The translations under genes and the position numbers were made by a program. A stretch of 30,165 nt of DNA. Source: JAFMIT01 sp044341215. Lineage in GTDB: Bacteria; Actinomycetota; Actinomycetes; S36-B12; UBA5976. A model generated the notes under the pieces. The model had not been told where the DNA came from and did not search any database. It saw only the letters and a list, made by a program, of their open reading frames with translations. The stretch is taken from positions 1 to 30,165 of the forward strand of contig JBIISC010000014.1 of NCBI GenBank assembly GCA_044341215.1, read 5' to 3'. The number at the start of each line of letters is the position of its first letter. The stretch's first letter is position 1. Positions 15,900 through 24,160 of the stretch are shown here, piece after piece.

Positions 15900-16791
15900 T
15901 GCTGAAATTTCCAAACACCGATTCGGCATTGTCTGAAAGATATCTGCACAAACTCGCAAGTTCCATTCCCCGAACATCGGCCATGAACCGAGCAGTAATT
16001 GGAATTAGATAACTTGCATTAGGTCGGCCACGAAAAGGAGTTGGCGTTAAAAATGGTGCGTCAGTTTCAATCAGAATCAATTCAGGAGGAAGTACTGTTA
16101 ATGCGGATCTCAAATTATGCGAGTTCTTGAAAGTTAATGTGCCGGAGAATGAGCAATACCAGCCGTTTTCCGCTGCAATTCTTGCTAGGGATTCATCACC
16201 AGAAAAACAGTGGAAAACAACTTTCTTAGGTGCGCCTGCGGATTGTAAAACTCTCACTACATCTTCATGTGCATCACGGTCATGAATGATGAGCGCTTTG
16301 TCATTGTCTTTCGCGATTTGAATATGAGCCCTAAACGATTCTTCTTGGACCGCTAATAAATCAGCTTCCGTGCGAAAGAAATCTAAACCAGTTTCGCCAA
16401 TCGCTCTAACGCGAGGATGTTTAGCCAGCTCGGCAATCTCTGCCAATGCTGAATCGAGTGCTGCTCGACCATGCTCTGCGAATATTCGCGGTGCTTCATT
16501 TGGATGAATGGCAACTGTTGCAAGAATTCGATCTGTTTTTGCAGCAAGTTCCACTCCCCAACGTGAGCTCTTCACATCTACGCCTACTTGCACGATTCGA
16601 TCAACGCCAACAGAAGTTGCACGTTCAAGCGCTTGTGCTGGGGTTAAATACAAATCTCCATCTTCAATATCTAAATGACAATGTGTGTCCACAACAGATA
16701 TTGGCAAAGCCTCGGGTGATGGCGGTAATTCCATTTCCCGTTTCGCGTTGGGATCCCAGTCTGAGCGTTGACGCAATGGTTCAGTAGACAC
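15892..16791 (-). CDS. tatD: TatD-family metal-dependent deoxyribonuclease
   Basis: 299 residues. The metal site begins VVDTHCHLDIEDGDLYL (about 33-49), followed by VGVDRIVQVGVD, AIHPNEAP, AIGETGLDFFRTE, FHCFSGDE and LIETDAPFLTPTPFRG, the full TatD amidohydrolase set. TatD enzymes are 3'-5' exonucleases or deoxyribonucleases. The GTG start immediately follows the metG stop, so it belongs to the metG transcription unit. A 32-residue N-terminal extension rich in Pro and charged residues precedes the core, so a later start cannot be excluded. Confidence 0.94.
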   Translation of the reverse strand: MSTEPLRQRSDWDPNAKREMELPPSPEALPISVVDTHCHLDIEDGDLYLTPAQALERATSVGVDRIVQVGVDVKSSRWGVELAAKTDRILATVAIHPNEAPRIFAEHGRAALDSALAEIAELAKHPRVRAIGETGLDFFRTEADLLAVQEESFRAHIQIAKDNDKALIIHDRDAHEDVVRVLQSAGAPKKVVFHCFSGDESLARIAAENGWYCSFSGTLTFKNSHNLRSALTVLPPELILIETDAPFLTPTPFRGRPNASYLIPITARFMADVRGMELASLCRYLSDNAESVFGNFSNV

Positions 16792-18399
16792 TTAGGAAAC
16801 TGTTTCTTCTTCTAGACGTGGGAAGAGAACTGCGCCTTTGGTCACATGAGAACCAACTGGTAGCGCGCGCCAGTTTGCCGCTGCTTGAATTGTTTGGACT
16901 TCTATTTCGCCAACAGATTTGTCAGCCCCAAGTTGACGCCAAAGTTCCGCTGTGGCCTTTGGCATTACTGGCTGATACAAAACTGCAATCGCACGCAAGG
17001 CATCAGCTATTGTGTAAAGAATTGTGTGCAAACGTTCAACGCTCGCTGCATCTTCGCTCTTTGCAACTTTCCAAGGTTCTTGGTTCGTCACATAAAGATT
17101 CACTGCATCAATGAATTCCTTCACGGCATTGATTCCAGTCGCGAAATCTAAATCCAAAATAGCTGTGTCTGCGGTTGAGACTGTTTTGGCCAGTAATTCT
17201 CTTAGAGCAATTTCTGCATCCGTGTCAGTTCCAGGATTCGGAAGCTTTTCGTCACAGTATTTTGCAATCATTGCAGATAATCGAGAAGCTAGATTTCCAA
17301 GACCATTTGCAAGATCTGCGGTGTAGCGGGCAGACATATCTTCCCAAGAGAAAGAACCATCTTGTCCGAATTGAATGGCCTTCATAAAGTAATAGCGAAA
17401 TGCATCGGATCCAAAATGGTCAACAATTTGAGATGGTGCAATGCCTGTCAATTTGGATTTGGACATTTTTTCGCCACCAACCAACAGCCAACCATGCGCA
17501 TAAACGCATTTTGGAAGTGCAACTTCGGCTGCCATCAGCATTGCTGGCCAAATCACTGCGTGGAAGCGCAAAATATCTTTGCCAACTAAATGCACATCTG
17601 CCGGCCAAGTTGCAGCAAACTTCTCTGCACCTTCGCTACCAGGTTCGTCGTCTAGTCCGACTGCGGTTGCATAGTTAAGAAGTGCATCAAACCAAACATA
17701 AACAACTTGGCTTGGATCCCATGGAACTGGAATTCCCCAGTCAAAAGTACTGCGTGAAATTGAAAGATCAGTCAAACCAGTTTTTAAGAAGGAAATGACC
17801 TCGTTATATGCAGACTGCGGACGAATTGCATTTGGATTTTCTTCGTAATGTTTGAGTAACTTGTCGCCGTATTCAGACAATTTGAAAAACCAATTTGTTT
17901 CGCTAACAATTTCAACTGGCTTTGAATGAATCGGGCAACACTTCTGACCCTTGTATTCGCCTTCGCCATCAATGAGGTCGCCAGCTAATTTGAATTCTTC
18001 ACACCCAACGCAATATGGACCTTCATATGGGCCGGCATAAATATGACCAGCATCTTTTAGGCGTTGTATAAATCTTTGCACGCGTTCAATGTGACGTTCT
18101 TCCGTGGTACGAATGAAATCATCATTTTTAACATCGATAGTTTCAAGGACGGGCAACCAAGCAGATTCAACCAATTTGTCGGCCCAAACCTGTGGTGCTA
18201 CGCCATTGGCCTCTGCTGTGCGCATCACCTTTTGGCCGTGCTCATCAGTTCCGGTCAAATACCAGACTGCTTCGCCGCGTTGGCGATGCCAACGGGTGAG
18301 CACATCTCCAGCGGTCGTTGTGTAGGCATGACCGATATGCGGAGCATCGTTTACGTAGTAAATCGGGGTGGTTAAGTAGAAAGCTTTGTCCTTGGCCAT
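16792..18399 (-). CDS. metG: Methionyl-tRNA synthetase
   Basis: 535 residues, the short form without a C-terminal tRNA-binding extension. It charges tRNA-Met for initiation and elongation. The class I signatures are HIGHAYTTT (about 21-29) and KMSKSKL. A zinc-knuckle-like insert carries CVGCEEF and CCPIH cysteines (about residues 130-160). The ATG start is seven bases from TAAACT, a -10 that includes the rsmI stop codon, so metG seems to have its own promoter within the run. tatD follows with no gap. Confidence 0.97.
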   Translation of the reverse strand: MAKDKAFYLTTPIYYVNDAPHIGHAYTTTAGDVLTRWHRQRGEAVWYLTGTDEHGQKVMRTAEANGVAPQVWADKLVESAWLPVLETIDVKNDDFIRTTEERHIERVQRFIQRLKDAGHIYAGPYEGPYCVGCEEFKLAGDLIDGEGEYKGQKCCPIHSKPVEIVSETNWFFKLSEYGDKLLKHYEENPNAIRPQSAYNEVISFLKTGLTDLSISRSTFDWGIPVPWDPSQVVYVWFDALLNYATAVGLDDEPGSEGAEKFAATWPADVHLVGKDILRFHAVIWPAMLMAAEVALPKCVYAHGWLLVGGEKMSKSKLTGIAPSQIVDHFGSDAFRYYFMKAIQFGQDGSFSWEDMSARYTADLANGLGNLASRLSAMIAKYCDEKLPNPGTDTDAEIALRELLAKTVSTADTAILDLDFATGINAVKEFIDAVNLYVTNQEPWKVAKSEDAASVERLHTILYTIADALRAIAVLYQPVMPKATAELWRQLGADKSVGEIEVQTIQAAANWRALPVGSHVTKGAVLFPRLEEETVS

Positions 18400-18406
18400 A
18401 GCCCTA

Positions 18407-18412
18407 AGTTTA
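18407..18412 (-). promoter_or_regulatory. -10 element of metG, overlapping the rsmI stop codon
   Basis: TAAACT on the minus strand ends seven bases before the metG ATG. Its first three bases are the TAA stop of rsmI (18412-18410), so the two signals are superimposed. Confidence 0.5.
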
Positions 18413-19270
18413 GGCTCCAGAAAGGGGCTTGAAATCTACGCTAAGCGCGATATCGAAGACCTTACGCTTGGACACTGAAAGCCGGCTGCAAACCTCTGAA
18501 ATAGCCTCTTTTTTGCCTGTGCCAGCCATTGCTAAGCGCTCTAGTTCTTGGCGAATATCGGCTTCGGTGGCAGTGCTCGGCTCAGCTCCAGCAATCACCA
18601 AAGTGATCTCTCCGAGGATCTCTTCCTGTGCTCTCAAGACTAGCTCGGCCAAACTTCCCCGAATCACTTCTTCATAGGTTTTAGTGAGTTCCCGGCAAAG
18701 TGCTGCTTTTCGGTTTCCACCAAAAATTTCCATCATATTTTCTAAAGAATCTTTAATCCGATGGCCGGATTCAAAAACCACAATAGTGCGATGTTCTTGA
18801 GCCAAAGACTGCAACTGCTTTTTACGTTCGCCAGATTTTCTTGGCAAAAATCCCTCGAACACAAACCGATCCGTTGGCAGACCACTTAGTACTAAAGCCG
18901 TAGTAACTGCCGAAGCACCTGGAATTACTGAGATTGGAATATTGGCTGCGACTGCTGCTTGCACAAGTGGAAAACCAGGATCGCTTACTGCCGGCATTCC
19001 AGCATCACTAACAACCACAACAGTTTTATCTTGTTGAATCATTTGGAGGATTTGTGGGATTCTTTCACGTTCATTGTGTTCGTGATGCGACATCAGCTTT
19101 GCTTGGGTGGAAATTTCAAGCGCATTTAGCAAGAATTTTGTCTTTCGAGTGTCTTCGCAGGCAATTACATCCGCATCTCGCAGAGCACTAATCAGATGCT
19201 GGGACGCATCTTGAATGTTGCCAATTGGAGTGGCCGCCACATAGAGCACCCCAGGTTTGAGCGTAGACAT
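18410..19270 (-). CDS. rsmI: 16S rRNA (cytidine 2'-O)-methyltransferase RsmI
   Basis: 286 residues. It 2'-O-methylates C1402 (E. coli numbering) in the decoding centre. The tetrapyrrole-methylase-type fold shows GVLYVAATPIGNIQD (about 7-21), ACEDTRKT, VSDAGMPAVSDPG, and EGFLPRKSGERKK. A C-terminal helix-turn-helix-like region (MAGTGKKEAISEVCSRLSVS) is also typical. The start is ATG 19270, with AACAAT ending six bases upstream. It is divergent from pmt with 46 bases between start codons, as Rv1003/Rv1002c are in M. tuberculosis. Confidence 0.96.
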   Translation of the reverse strand: MSTLKPGVLYVAATPIGNIQDASQHLISALRDADVIACEDTRKTKFLLNALEISTQAKLMSHHEHNERERIPQILQMIQQDKTVVVVSDAGMPAVSDPGFPLVQAAVAANIPISVIPGASAVTTALVLSGLPTDRFVFEGFLPRKSGERKKQLQSLAQEHRTIVVFESGHRIKDSLENMMEIFGGNRKAALCRELTKTYEEVIRGSLAELVLRAQEEILGEITLVIAGAEPSTATEADIRQELERLAMAGTGKKEAISEVCSRLSVSKRKVFDIALSVDFKPLSGA

Positions 19271-19276
19271 AGTGAC

Positions 19277-19282
19277 ATTGTT
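19277..19282 (-). promoter_or_regulatory. -10 element of rsmI (leaderless start)
   Basis: AACAAT on the minus strand ends six bases before the ATG at 19270, within a 46-base divergent promoter region shared with pmt. Confidence 0.5.
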
Positions 19283-19304
19283 TCATGCATTGCTAAGGGT
19301 TCGG

Positions 19305-19310
19305 CACAAT
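19305..19310 (+). promoter_or_regulatory. -10 element of pmt (leaderless start)
   Basis: CACAAT ends six bases before the ATG at 19317. It excludes the upstream in-frame ATG at 19257, which would lie inside rsmI and before the promoter. Confidence 0.55.
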
Positions 19311-19316
19311 GTGGCT

Positions 19317-20777
19317 ATGAAAGCGACTTTGGCACGCAATTGGTGGGTTACTTCAGCTTTGGCATTCCTCGCTGGAATTTTGCGACTCCACAATCTTGGC
19401 ACTCCCCATGCCCTCGTCTTTGATGAAACTTATTACGCCAAAGATGCTTGGTCGCTATTGAAATACGGCTATGAAGTCGACACCGTCAAAGATGCGAACG
19501 AAAAAATCCTTGCTGGCATGACTGATGTCTTCACTGGTAATCCTTCATATGTGGTCCACCCACCTTTTGGAAAGTGGGTAATCGCCGCTGGGGAGCAAAT
19601 GTTTGGATGGAATCCATTTGGCTGGCGCTTCATGATGGCAGTTTTAGGTGTTGGAGCCGTGATTTTGGTGCACCGGGTAGCACTGCGGCTCTTCAATCAC
19701 AACTTGACCGCTTTCCTAGCCGGTCTATTCATGGCCATAGACGGAATGGCGATCGTTCACAGTCGCACTGCATTGCTAGATCAAACTTTGATGTTTTTAA
19801 CTTTGGCTGCATTCGTTGCGATTGTTATGGACCGAGACTTTGTAAAACAGAGACTGGAACAAAATAGATTCAACTCCTTCTATCGCCCATGGATTTATCT
19901 TGCAGCCATTTTGCTCGCTCTTGCCTGTGCAACCAAATGGTCTGGAGTTTGGTTTGTAATTGGAATTGGCTTACTGGTAATTTTCTTCGAAGTAAGAACT
20001 CGTATCGGTTTAGGGAAAACATTTCCAGTAAATAGTTCTCTCGCAAGTGCATTGAAACTATTGCCAATCGTGGTTGTTCTACTTATAACTGTTTATACCG
20101 CAACTTGGTATGGCTGGATTATTTCGGATGTTGCATACAATCGAAACTGGGCTGCGGCTAATCCAAAAGAAGGATTGCAATTTCTTCCAGAAGTCTTTCG
20201 AAGTTTGATTCACTACCACCAGACTGCATTTGCATTTCATACAAACCTGACCACTACCCACTCGTATCAATCCAACCCGTGGTCTTGGCCTTTGAATTTA
20301 CGCCCCACATCTTTTTATTACGAAGAATTTGCCCAGGGAGTGCGCGGATGCGGATCTGAAAAATGTGCCGAAGAAGTTGTGGCTTTGGGAAATCCACTTA
20401 TTTGGTGGGCCGCTACCTTGGCTATCTTGCAGCAGATTTGGCTTTGGTTCACAAAACGCGATGGTCGAGCGCTTGCAATTGTTGTTATGTTTCTAGCAGC
20501 TTGGGCTCCTTGGCTGTTGTTCCAGCAAAGAACCGTCTTTAGTTTTTATGCGATAGTTATGTTGCCATACATGGTTTTGGCTTTGGCAAGCGTTTGCGGG
20601 CAAATTCTTGGACCAGTTGTAAACACTGGTAAAACAAGAGCTAAACGTGCATTACTGGTTGGGGTTTATGTGACTTCAACTGTTCTGCTCAGCGCTTTCT
20701 TCTATCCGATTTGGACAAGCGAACTAATACCAAAGTGGTACTGGCAGATTCATATGTGGTTTGGCAGTTGGATTTAG
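19317..20777 (+). CDS. pmt: Polyprenol-phosphate-mannose-dependent protein O-mannosyltransferase
   Basis: 486 residues with about ten membrane segments. Bacterial Pmt transfers mannose from polyprenyl-phosphate-mannose to Ser/Thr of proteins emerging from the Sec channel. The key extracytoplasmic acidic pair is D36-E37 in LVFDETYYAKD, followed by HPPFGKWVIAAGEQMFGWNPFGWRF, a conserved PMT loop. Further markers are an HSRTALLDQTL loop and WKW/ATKWSG-type helices. The C-terminus ends in an aromatic YWQIHMWFGSWI as in actinobacterial Pmt. I chose the ATG at 19317 from the -10 spacing and because the earlier 20 residues are not family-like. The stop overlaps that of the convergent membrane-protein gene. 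Confidence 0.93.
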   Translation: MKATLARNWWVTSALAFLAGILRLHNLGTPHALVFDETYYAKDAWSLLKYGYEVDTVKDANEKILAGMTDVFTGNPSYVVHPPFGKWVIAAGEQMFGWNPFGWRFMMAVLGVGAVILVHRVALRLFNHNLTAFLAGLFMAIDGMAIVHSRTALLDQTLMFLTLAAFVAIVMDRDFVKQRLEQNRFNSFYRPWIYLAAILLALACATKWSGVWFVIGIGLLVIFFEVRTRIGLGKTFPVNSSLASALKLLPIVVVLLITVYTATWYGWIISDVAYNRNWAAANPKEGLQFLPEVFRSLIHYHQTAFAFHTNLTTTHSYQSNPWSWPLNLRPTSFYYEEFAQGVRGCGSEKCAEEVVALGNPLIWWAATLAILQQIWLWFTKRDGRALAIVVMFLAAWAPWLLFQQRTVFSFYAIVMLPYMVLALASVCGQILGPVVNTGKTRAKRALLVGVYVTSTVLLSAFFYPIWTSELIPKWYWQIHMWFGSWI

Positions 20778-21595
20778 GCGCCGATTACGCGTGGCAACTC
20801 GTTGGTGCCATCTTCATCTTCAATTGGTGAGAAAATAATTTCGTCAACATCATCAGCAACTAGCTTGGCTAGTTCTTCGCGACGTTGACGAGCTGCAGCC
20901 TGAATCATCGCATCAGCATTCCAGCCGCCGCTTTCACGATCCAAAACTCGTGGTACTTCGGTTGCTGCTGGTGAATCAACAAAACTTGGCAAAACTGTTT
21001 TTGGAGTTTCAAATTCAGCGCCGAGTAATGGCTTCGCAGTTTGCCAAGAACTCGTTTTTGAAGTGTCTAATTCCGCTTCAACTTCAGTTAACCGTTTTGC
21101 TGCCGCTTTGCGAAGTTGAGCAAGTGCTGCAAACCGGTGGTTTCGATCCCTTCGGTGAACATATTTTTGATGAGGGGCATTTTCATCAATTACTTCTGCA
21201 ACTCTTGGTTTAATTGTCATTCGAACCCAAGTCAAATACCCAGCAAACATTGCGACAGGAACGACTGCAAAAAATATTGATAAATAACCGAAAACAATTC
21301 CAAATACAAAAATTGGAATGGAGGTTGTGATGGCTAAAAATAATTTGCGACGTTTTCGAACTTGCAAACTGATTTGTGGGTCAGGATGTCCAGCACGAAT
21401 TTCGCGTTTAACTTCGATTTTGGGATTCTTTGGTTGTTGTGGGATGTTTAATGTGGAACCTAATTGCCCCATCGCTTCGCGAAATTTATCAACGTCTTGA
21501 AGTTTTCCAGTTGCATCATGTTTGCGAAGTAAGACAGGAAGAAGAAATATCGCCCAAATGCCGACGATTACAGCTAGAACCACTCCTGAACCCAC
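20774..21595 (-). CDS. Conserved actinobacterial membrane-anchored protein (Rv0996-like)
   Basis: 273 residues from GTG 21595. One N-terminal hydrophobic helix (about residues 3-20, ending LLPVLLRKHD) is followed by a charged linker. A pair of hydrophobic helices (about 87-125) comes next, then a long polar C-terminal half with helical charged stretches (RDRNHRFAALAQLRKAAAKRLTEVEAEL) and an acidic end. No catalytic motif is recognisable. The order moeA, acetyltransferase, this gene matches Rv0994-Rv0996, so it is probably the same family; the function is unknown. A TTG six bases upstream is possible, but TAATTT ends six bases before the GTG and fits the window's leaderless rule. Confidence 0.8.
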   Translation of the reverse strand: MGSGVVLAVIVGIWAIFLLPVLLRKHDATGKLQDVDKFREAMGQLGSTLNIPQQPKNPKIEVKREIRAGHPDPQISLQVRKRRKLFLAITTSIPIFVFGIVFGYLSIFFAVVPVAMFAGYLTWVRMTIKPRVAEVIDENAPHQKYVHRRDRNHRFAALAQLRKAAAKRLTEVEAELDTSKTSSWQTAKPLLGAEFETPKTVLPSFVDSPAATEVPRVLDRESGGWNADAMIQAAARQRREELAKLVADDVDEIIFSPIEDEDGTNELPRVIGA

Positions 21596-21601
21596 GGACA
21601 A

Positions 21602-21607
21602 AAATTA
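21602..21607 (-). promoter_or_regulatory. -10 element of the Rv0996-like gene (leaderless start)
   Basis: TAATTT on the minus strand ends six bases before the GTG at 21595, in the 65-base gap after the acetyltransferase gene. Confidence 0.5.
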
Positions 21608-21660
21608 TCGGTTACACACACATTGATGGGTGAAATTTGTTGCGTGTCGCAATTTGATAA

Positions 21661-22254
21661 TTATCGAAGGATTTTCGCAATCTTTGATGAATTGATGTTC
21701 TCCGATGTCAAAACAAAAATGAAATGGTCACGCCAGTCGCCATCAATATGTAAAAATCTAGGGCGTAAACCTTCTTTAATGAATCCCAACTTCTCCACCA
21801 CACGCAAAGATGCAGCATTTTCTGGTCTGATGGACACTTCGATTCGATGTAAACCCGCTTCAGTCAAGGCATAATCCGTCAAAAGGGCCAATGAGGTGGT
21901 CATGATTCCGCGATTGGCATAGGTCTCATCGATCCAATATCCGATGTATGCCTCTCGTAAGCTCCCCCAAATCACATTCCCTAATGTGATTTGCCCAACT
22001 AGGTGACCATCGACCTCTATTGCAAACATAAATGTGTTTCTTGACTTGGCAGCTCGTTTGGATAACCGATAGATGTCTTTGAAATCTGGATTGACCGGCA
22101 CGCCATCTGGACTAGTGGCTTCCCAGGGATTTAGCCAAGAATTGTTTCTAGATTTGATTTCAGCCCAGTGATGTCTATCGGACCTCTTCAACGGTCGCAA
22201 AACAACTCCATTGGCGCAAAGAGTTAATGGCCAGTCGATTGCCACGATCACCAC
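21661..22254 (-). CDS. GNAT-family N-acetyltransferase (RimJ-like)
   Basis: 197 residues. RimJ-type GNATs acetylate N-terminal amines, classically of ribosomal proteins; the substrate here is not shown. Visible: the N-terminal strand VVLRPLKRSDRHHWAEIK, AIEVDGHLVGQITLGNV, YIGYWIDETYANRGIM (acetyl-CoA pyrophosphate loop), the helix ALTEAGLHRIEVSIRPENAASLRVVEKLGF, then EGLRPRFLHIDGDWRDHFIF. Its start overlaps the moeA stop. Three GTG codons (22254, 22251, 22245) are close together, so the exact start is uncertain by up to three residues. It is co-transcribed with moeA, as in M. tuberculosis Rv0994-Rv0995. Confidence 0.92.
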   Translation of the reverse strand: MVIVAIDWPLTLCANGVVLRPLKRSDRHHWAEIKSRNNSWLNPWEATSPDGVPVNPDFKDIYRLSKRAAKSRNTFMFAIEVDGHLVGQITLGNVIWGSLREAYIGYWIDETYANRGIMTTSLALLTDYALTEAGLHRIEVSIRPENAASLRVVEKLGFIKEGLRPRFLHIDGDWRDHFIFVLTSENINSSKIAKILR

Positions 22255-23489
22255 ATAGAGATTTCGTCGAGAAGTAAGACGTCAATCTTGTCGCCCACTC
22301 TTACTTCTTGCACAGAATCTGGCACCACAATTAGACACTGAGTTTTCGCAAGGCTTCCAATTAGATGAACCCCTTGGCCTTCTATTGCGCGAACAATGTG
22401 ATTGCCTGATGGATCTGTTTCACGTAAGGCGCGAATGTAATGTCGTTTTCCGCCAGGGGATGTGAAAGCACTCGCGCTGTAGGCAGATTGCAGTTTCAAA
22501 CTCGAATCCTTGCGGCCAAGTAAGCGATGCAAAACTGGTCGAATAAACACTTCAAATGAAATATACGCGGCCACTGGATTACCAGGAATTGTCATTAGCG
22601 GAATCCGATCATCACCAACCCAACCAAAACCTTGAGCCGACCCAGGTTGCATTGCAACTCGGGTGAAATTGAGTTCACCAATTTCGGAAGCAACTGCAGC
22701 CAATGCATCATATGAATCTGCATTGGTGCCGCCAGTTGTCACCACAAAGTCTGCTCGCACTAATTGATCTTCAATAACTCGCTGCAAATTCTCGTGATCT
22801 GTTGGAATCGGACCAACCCGATAAGCAATACAACCAGCATCAGCAATTGCAGCAGCCAACATCAAGCCGTTTGAATCAATTAACTTGCCTGGTTCTAATT
22901 TAGCTCCAGGTTCAACCAGTTCATCGCCAACAGAAATAATCACCACACGCGGACGCGGACGAGAGAGCACTGATCCTCGGCCAACCGAAGCCAGTAAACC
23001 TAAATGACGTGCATCAATTTTTGTGCCTTCTTCGAGCACAACTTCGCCAAGTTCAACATCTTCGGCAGCCCGCCGAATGAACTGACCAAAAACTGCAGAC
23101 TGAATGACTTGCACTTGAGCCGAATTCCCGTCGGTATGTTCTAGCGGAATAACCGCATCCGAATTCTCGGGAAGCGGACCACCTGCATTTACTCGAATTG
23201 CACCGCCGCGTTGGATTGAACGCGAAGCATGTGAACCAGACTGGACAATTTCTAATACTTGAAGCGTCACAGGATTGTCTGCAGCGGCAGCACTCACGTC
23301 AGCTGCCAATACGGCAAACCCATCAACCGCCGATGAGTCGAAGGCCGGCAATGGCCAAGGAGCTGTTACATCTTCAGCGCTGACGCAACCTCGGGCTTCA
23401 AAAAGCGGAATATGAAACGCTTCAAGTGGCTCCACAGCTGAGAGAACATCTGAAAGATACTCTTCAACTGTTTTGGTTTCGATATTCAT
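22248..23489 (-). CDS. moeA: Molybdopterin molybdenumtransferase MoeA
   Basis: 413 residues from ATG 23489, close to the usual 400-410. MoeA inserts molybdate into adenylylated molybdopterin. Domain marks: ALEAFHIPLFEARG-type N-terminus, SAVDGFAV, IRVNAGGPLPENSDAVIPLEHT, VVIISVGDELVEPG (molybdate-site loop), FVVTTGGTNADSYDALAAV, MQPGSAQGFG, and IPGNPVAAYISFEVFIRP. An in-frame ATG at 23537 would add 16 residues and overlap the divergent gene's promoter. The chosen ATG has AAGAGT seven bases upstream, a weak -10 match. It faces away from the cyclo-ligase gene; galU, which often lies between the two in related genomes, is not here. It probably works with moeZ in molybdenum cofactor synthesis. 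Confidence 0.93.
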   Translation of the reverse strand: MNIETKTVEEYLSDVLSAVEPLEAFHIPLFEARGCVSAEDVTAPWPLPAFDSSAVDGFAVLAADVSAAAADNPVTLQVLEIVQSGSHASRSIQRGGAIRVNAGGPLPENSDAVIPLEHTDGNSAQVQVIQSAVFGQFIRRAAEDVELGEVVLEEGTKIDARHLGLLASVGRGSVLSRPRPRVVIISVGDELVEPGAKLEPGKLIDSNGLMLAAAIADAGCIAYRVGPIPTDHENLQRVIEDQLVRADFVVTTGGTNADSYDALAAVASEIGELNFTRVAMQPGSAQGFGWVGDDRIPLMTIPGNPVAAYISFEVFIRPVLHRLLGRKDSSLKLQSAYSASAFTSPGGKRHYIRALRETDPSGNHIVRAIEGQGVHLIGSLAKTQCLIVVPDSVQEVRVGDKIDVLLLDEISMW

Positions 23490-23534
23490 TGCCTGAACTC
23501 TTTCACTGTAGATGCTAAGCCTAAGTAAAGATGG

Positions 23535-23540
23535 CATAGT
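23535..23540 (+). promoter_or_regulatory. -10 element of the cyclo-ligase gene (leaderless start)
   Basis: CATAGT ends six bases before the GTG at 23547. It lies in the 57-base gap shared with the divergent moeA gene. Confidence 0.5.
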
Positions 23541-23546
23541 CGGGGT

Positions 23547-24122
23547 GTGACCACTCCGATTGATGATGCGAAAAATGAAATTCGCAAGGTTGTTCAGGCC
23601 CGCAGAAATTCGCTACAAACTGGTGCAACCGATACCCGCGCATCAGCAGTGGCAATTCACGGCATGGAAATGGTTCGAAAATTCTGTCAGCCCGGTGACT
23701 TCATTGGCGCTTTCGCTTCCCTTGGTTTCGAGCCACCTACAGATTTACTTATTTCAACCCTGAGTGAATACGGCTACAAAGTTCTACTACCTAACTCCCA
23801 TGAAGATAAAACCATCACTTGGTATCGATACGACGGAGAATGGGGCGTAGACGAATTAGGAATTGCAGCCCCACTAAATCAAGAAGTTGGATCACTTAAC
23901 GATTGTGCACTTCTCTTTATTCCTGCACTAGCTGCTTCAAATGATGGCAGCCGACTAGGTCGTGGTGCTGGTTATTACGACCGGGCACTGTCACAAGTTC
24001 CTGCGCATAAAGATGGTGGGCCACTTCGAGTTGCAGTAATTGATATGGCTGGATTACTTCCAGATGGTCAAATACCAATGGCTGACTTTGATCAATATGT
24101 TGATGCAGTCTTAGTTGGTTAA
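23547..24122 (+). CDS. 5-formyltetrahydrofolate cyclo-ligase family protein
   Basis: 191 residues. The enzyme converts 5-formyl-tetrahydrofolate to 5,10-methenyl-tetrahydrofolate with ATP, returning an inhibitory folate to the one-carbon pool. The N-terminal helix KNEIRKVVQARRN (basic, ATP-contacting) and the GSRLGRGAGYYDRAL phosphate-binding loop (about 138-152) are diagnostic. The GTG start is set by the -10. It is divergent from moeA. In M. tuberculosis the equivalent pair is Rv0992c and Rv0994, with galU between. It is the only convergent gene in this window whose end does not overlap its neighbour: a 38-base gap follows. Confidence 0.93.
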   Translation: MTTPIDDAKNEIRKVVQARRNSLQTGATDTRASAVAIHGMEMVRKFCQPGDFIGAFASLGFEPPTDLLISTLSEYGYKVLLPNSHEDKTITWYRYDGEWGVDELGIAAPLNQEVGSLNDCALLFIPALAASNDGSRLGRGAGYYDRALSQVPAHKDGGPLRVAVIDMAGLLPDGQIPMADFDQYVDAVLVG

Positions 24123-24143
24123 GTTCTAATCTATATATTTCTT

Positions 24144-24154
24144 GACTTAAAGTC
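24144..24154. terminator. Possible weak bidirectional terminator hairpin
   Basis: GACTTAAAGTC can form a four-base stem in the 38-base A/T-rich gap between the convergent cyclo-ligase and crcB genes. The stem is very short and the flanking U-tracts are broken, so this is only a suggestion. Confidence 0.2.
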
Positions 24155-24160
24155 TGTTAA

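Noticed and set aside
15900..15977. Upstream ATGs as the start of rsmA.
   Set aside because: They lie inside tatD and add residues not seen in relatives, whose proteins start close to the LLGASEIR-like segment.
19257..19316. ATG at 19257 as the start of pmt.
   Set aside because: It lies inside rsmI and upstream of the CACAAT promoter element; the extra 20 residues are not family-like.
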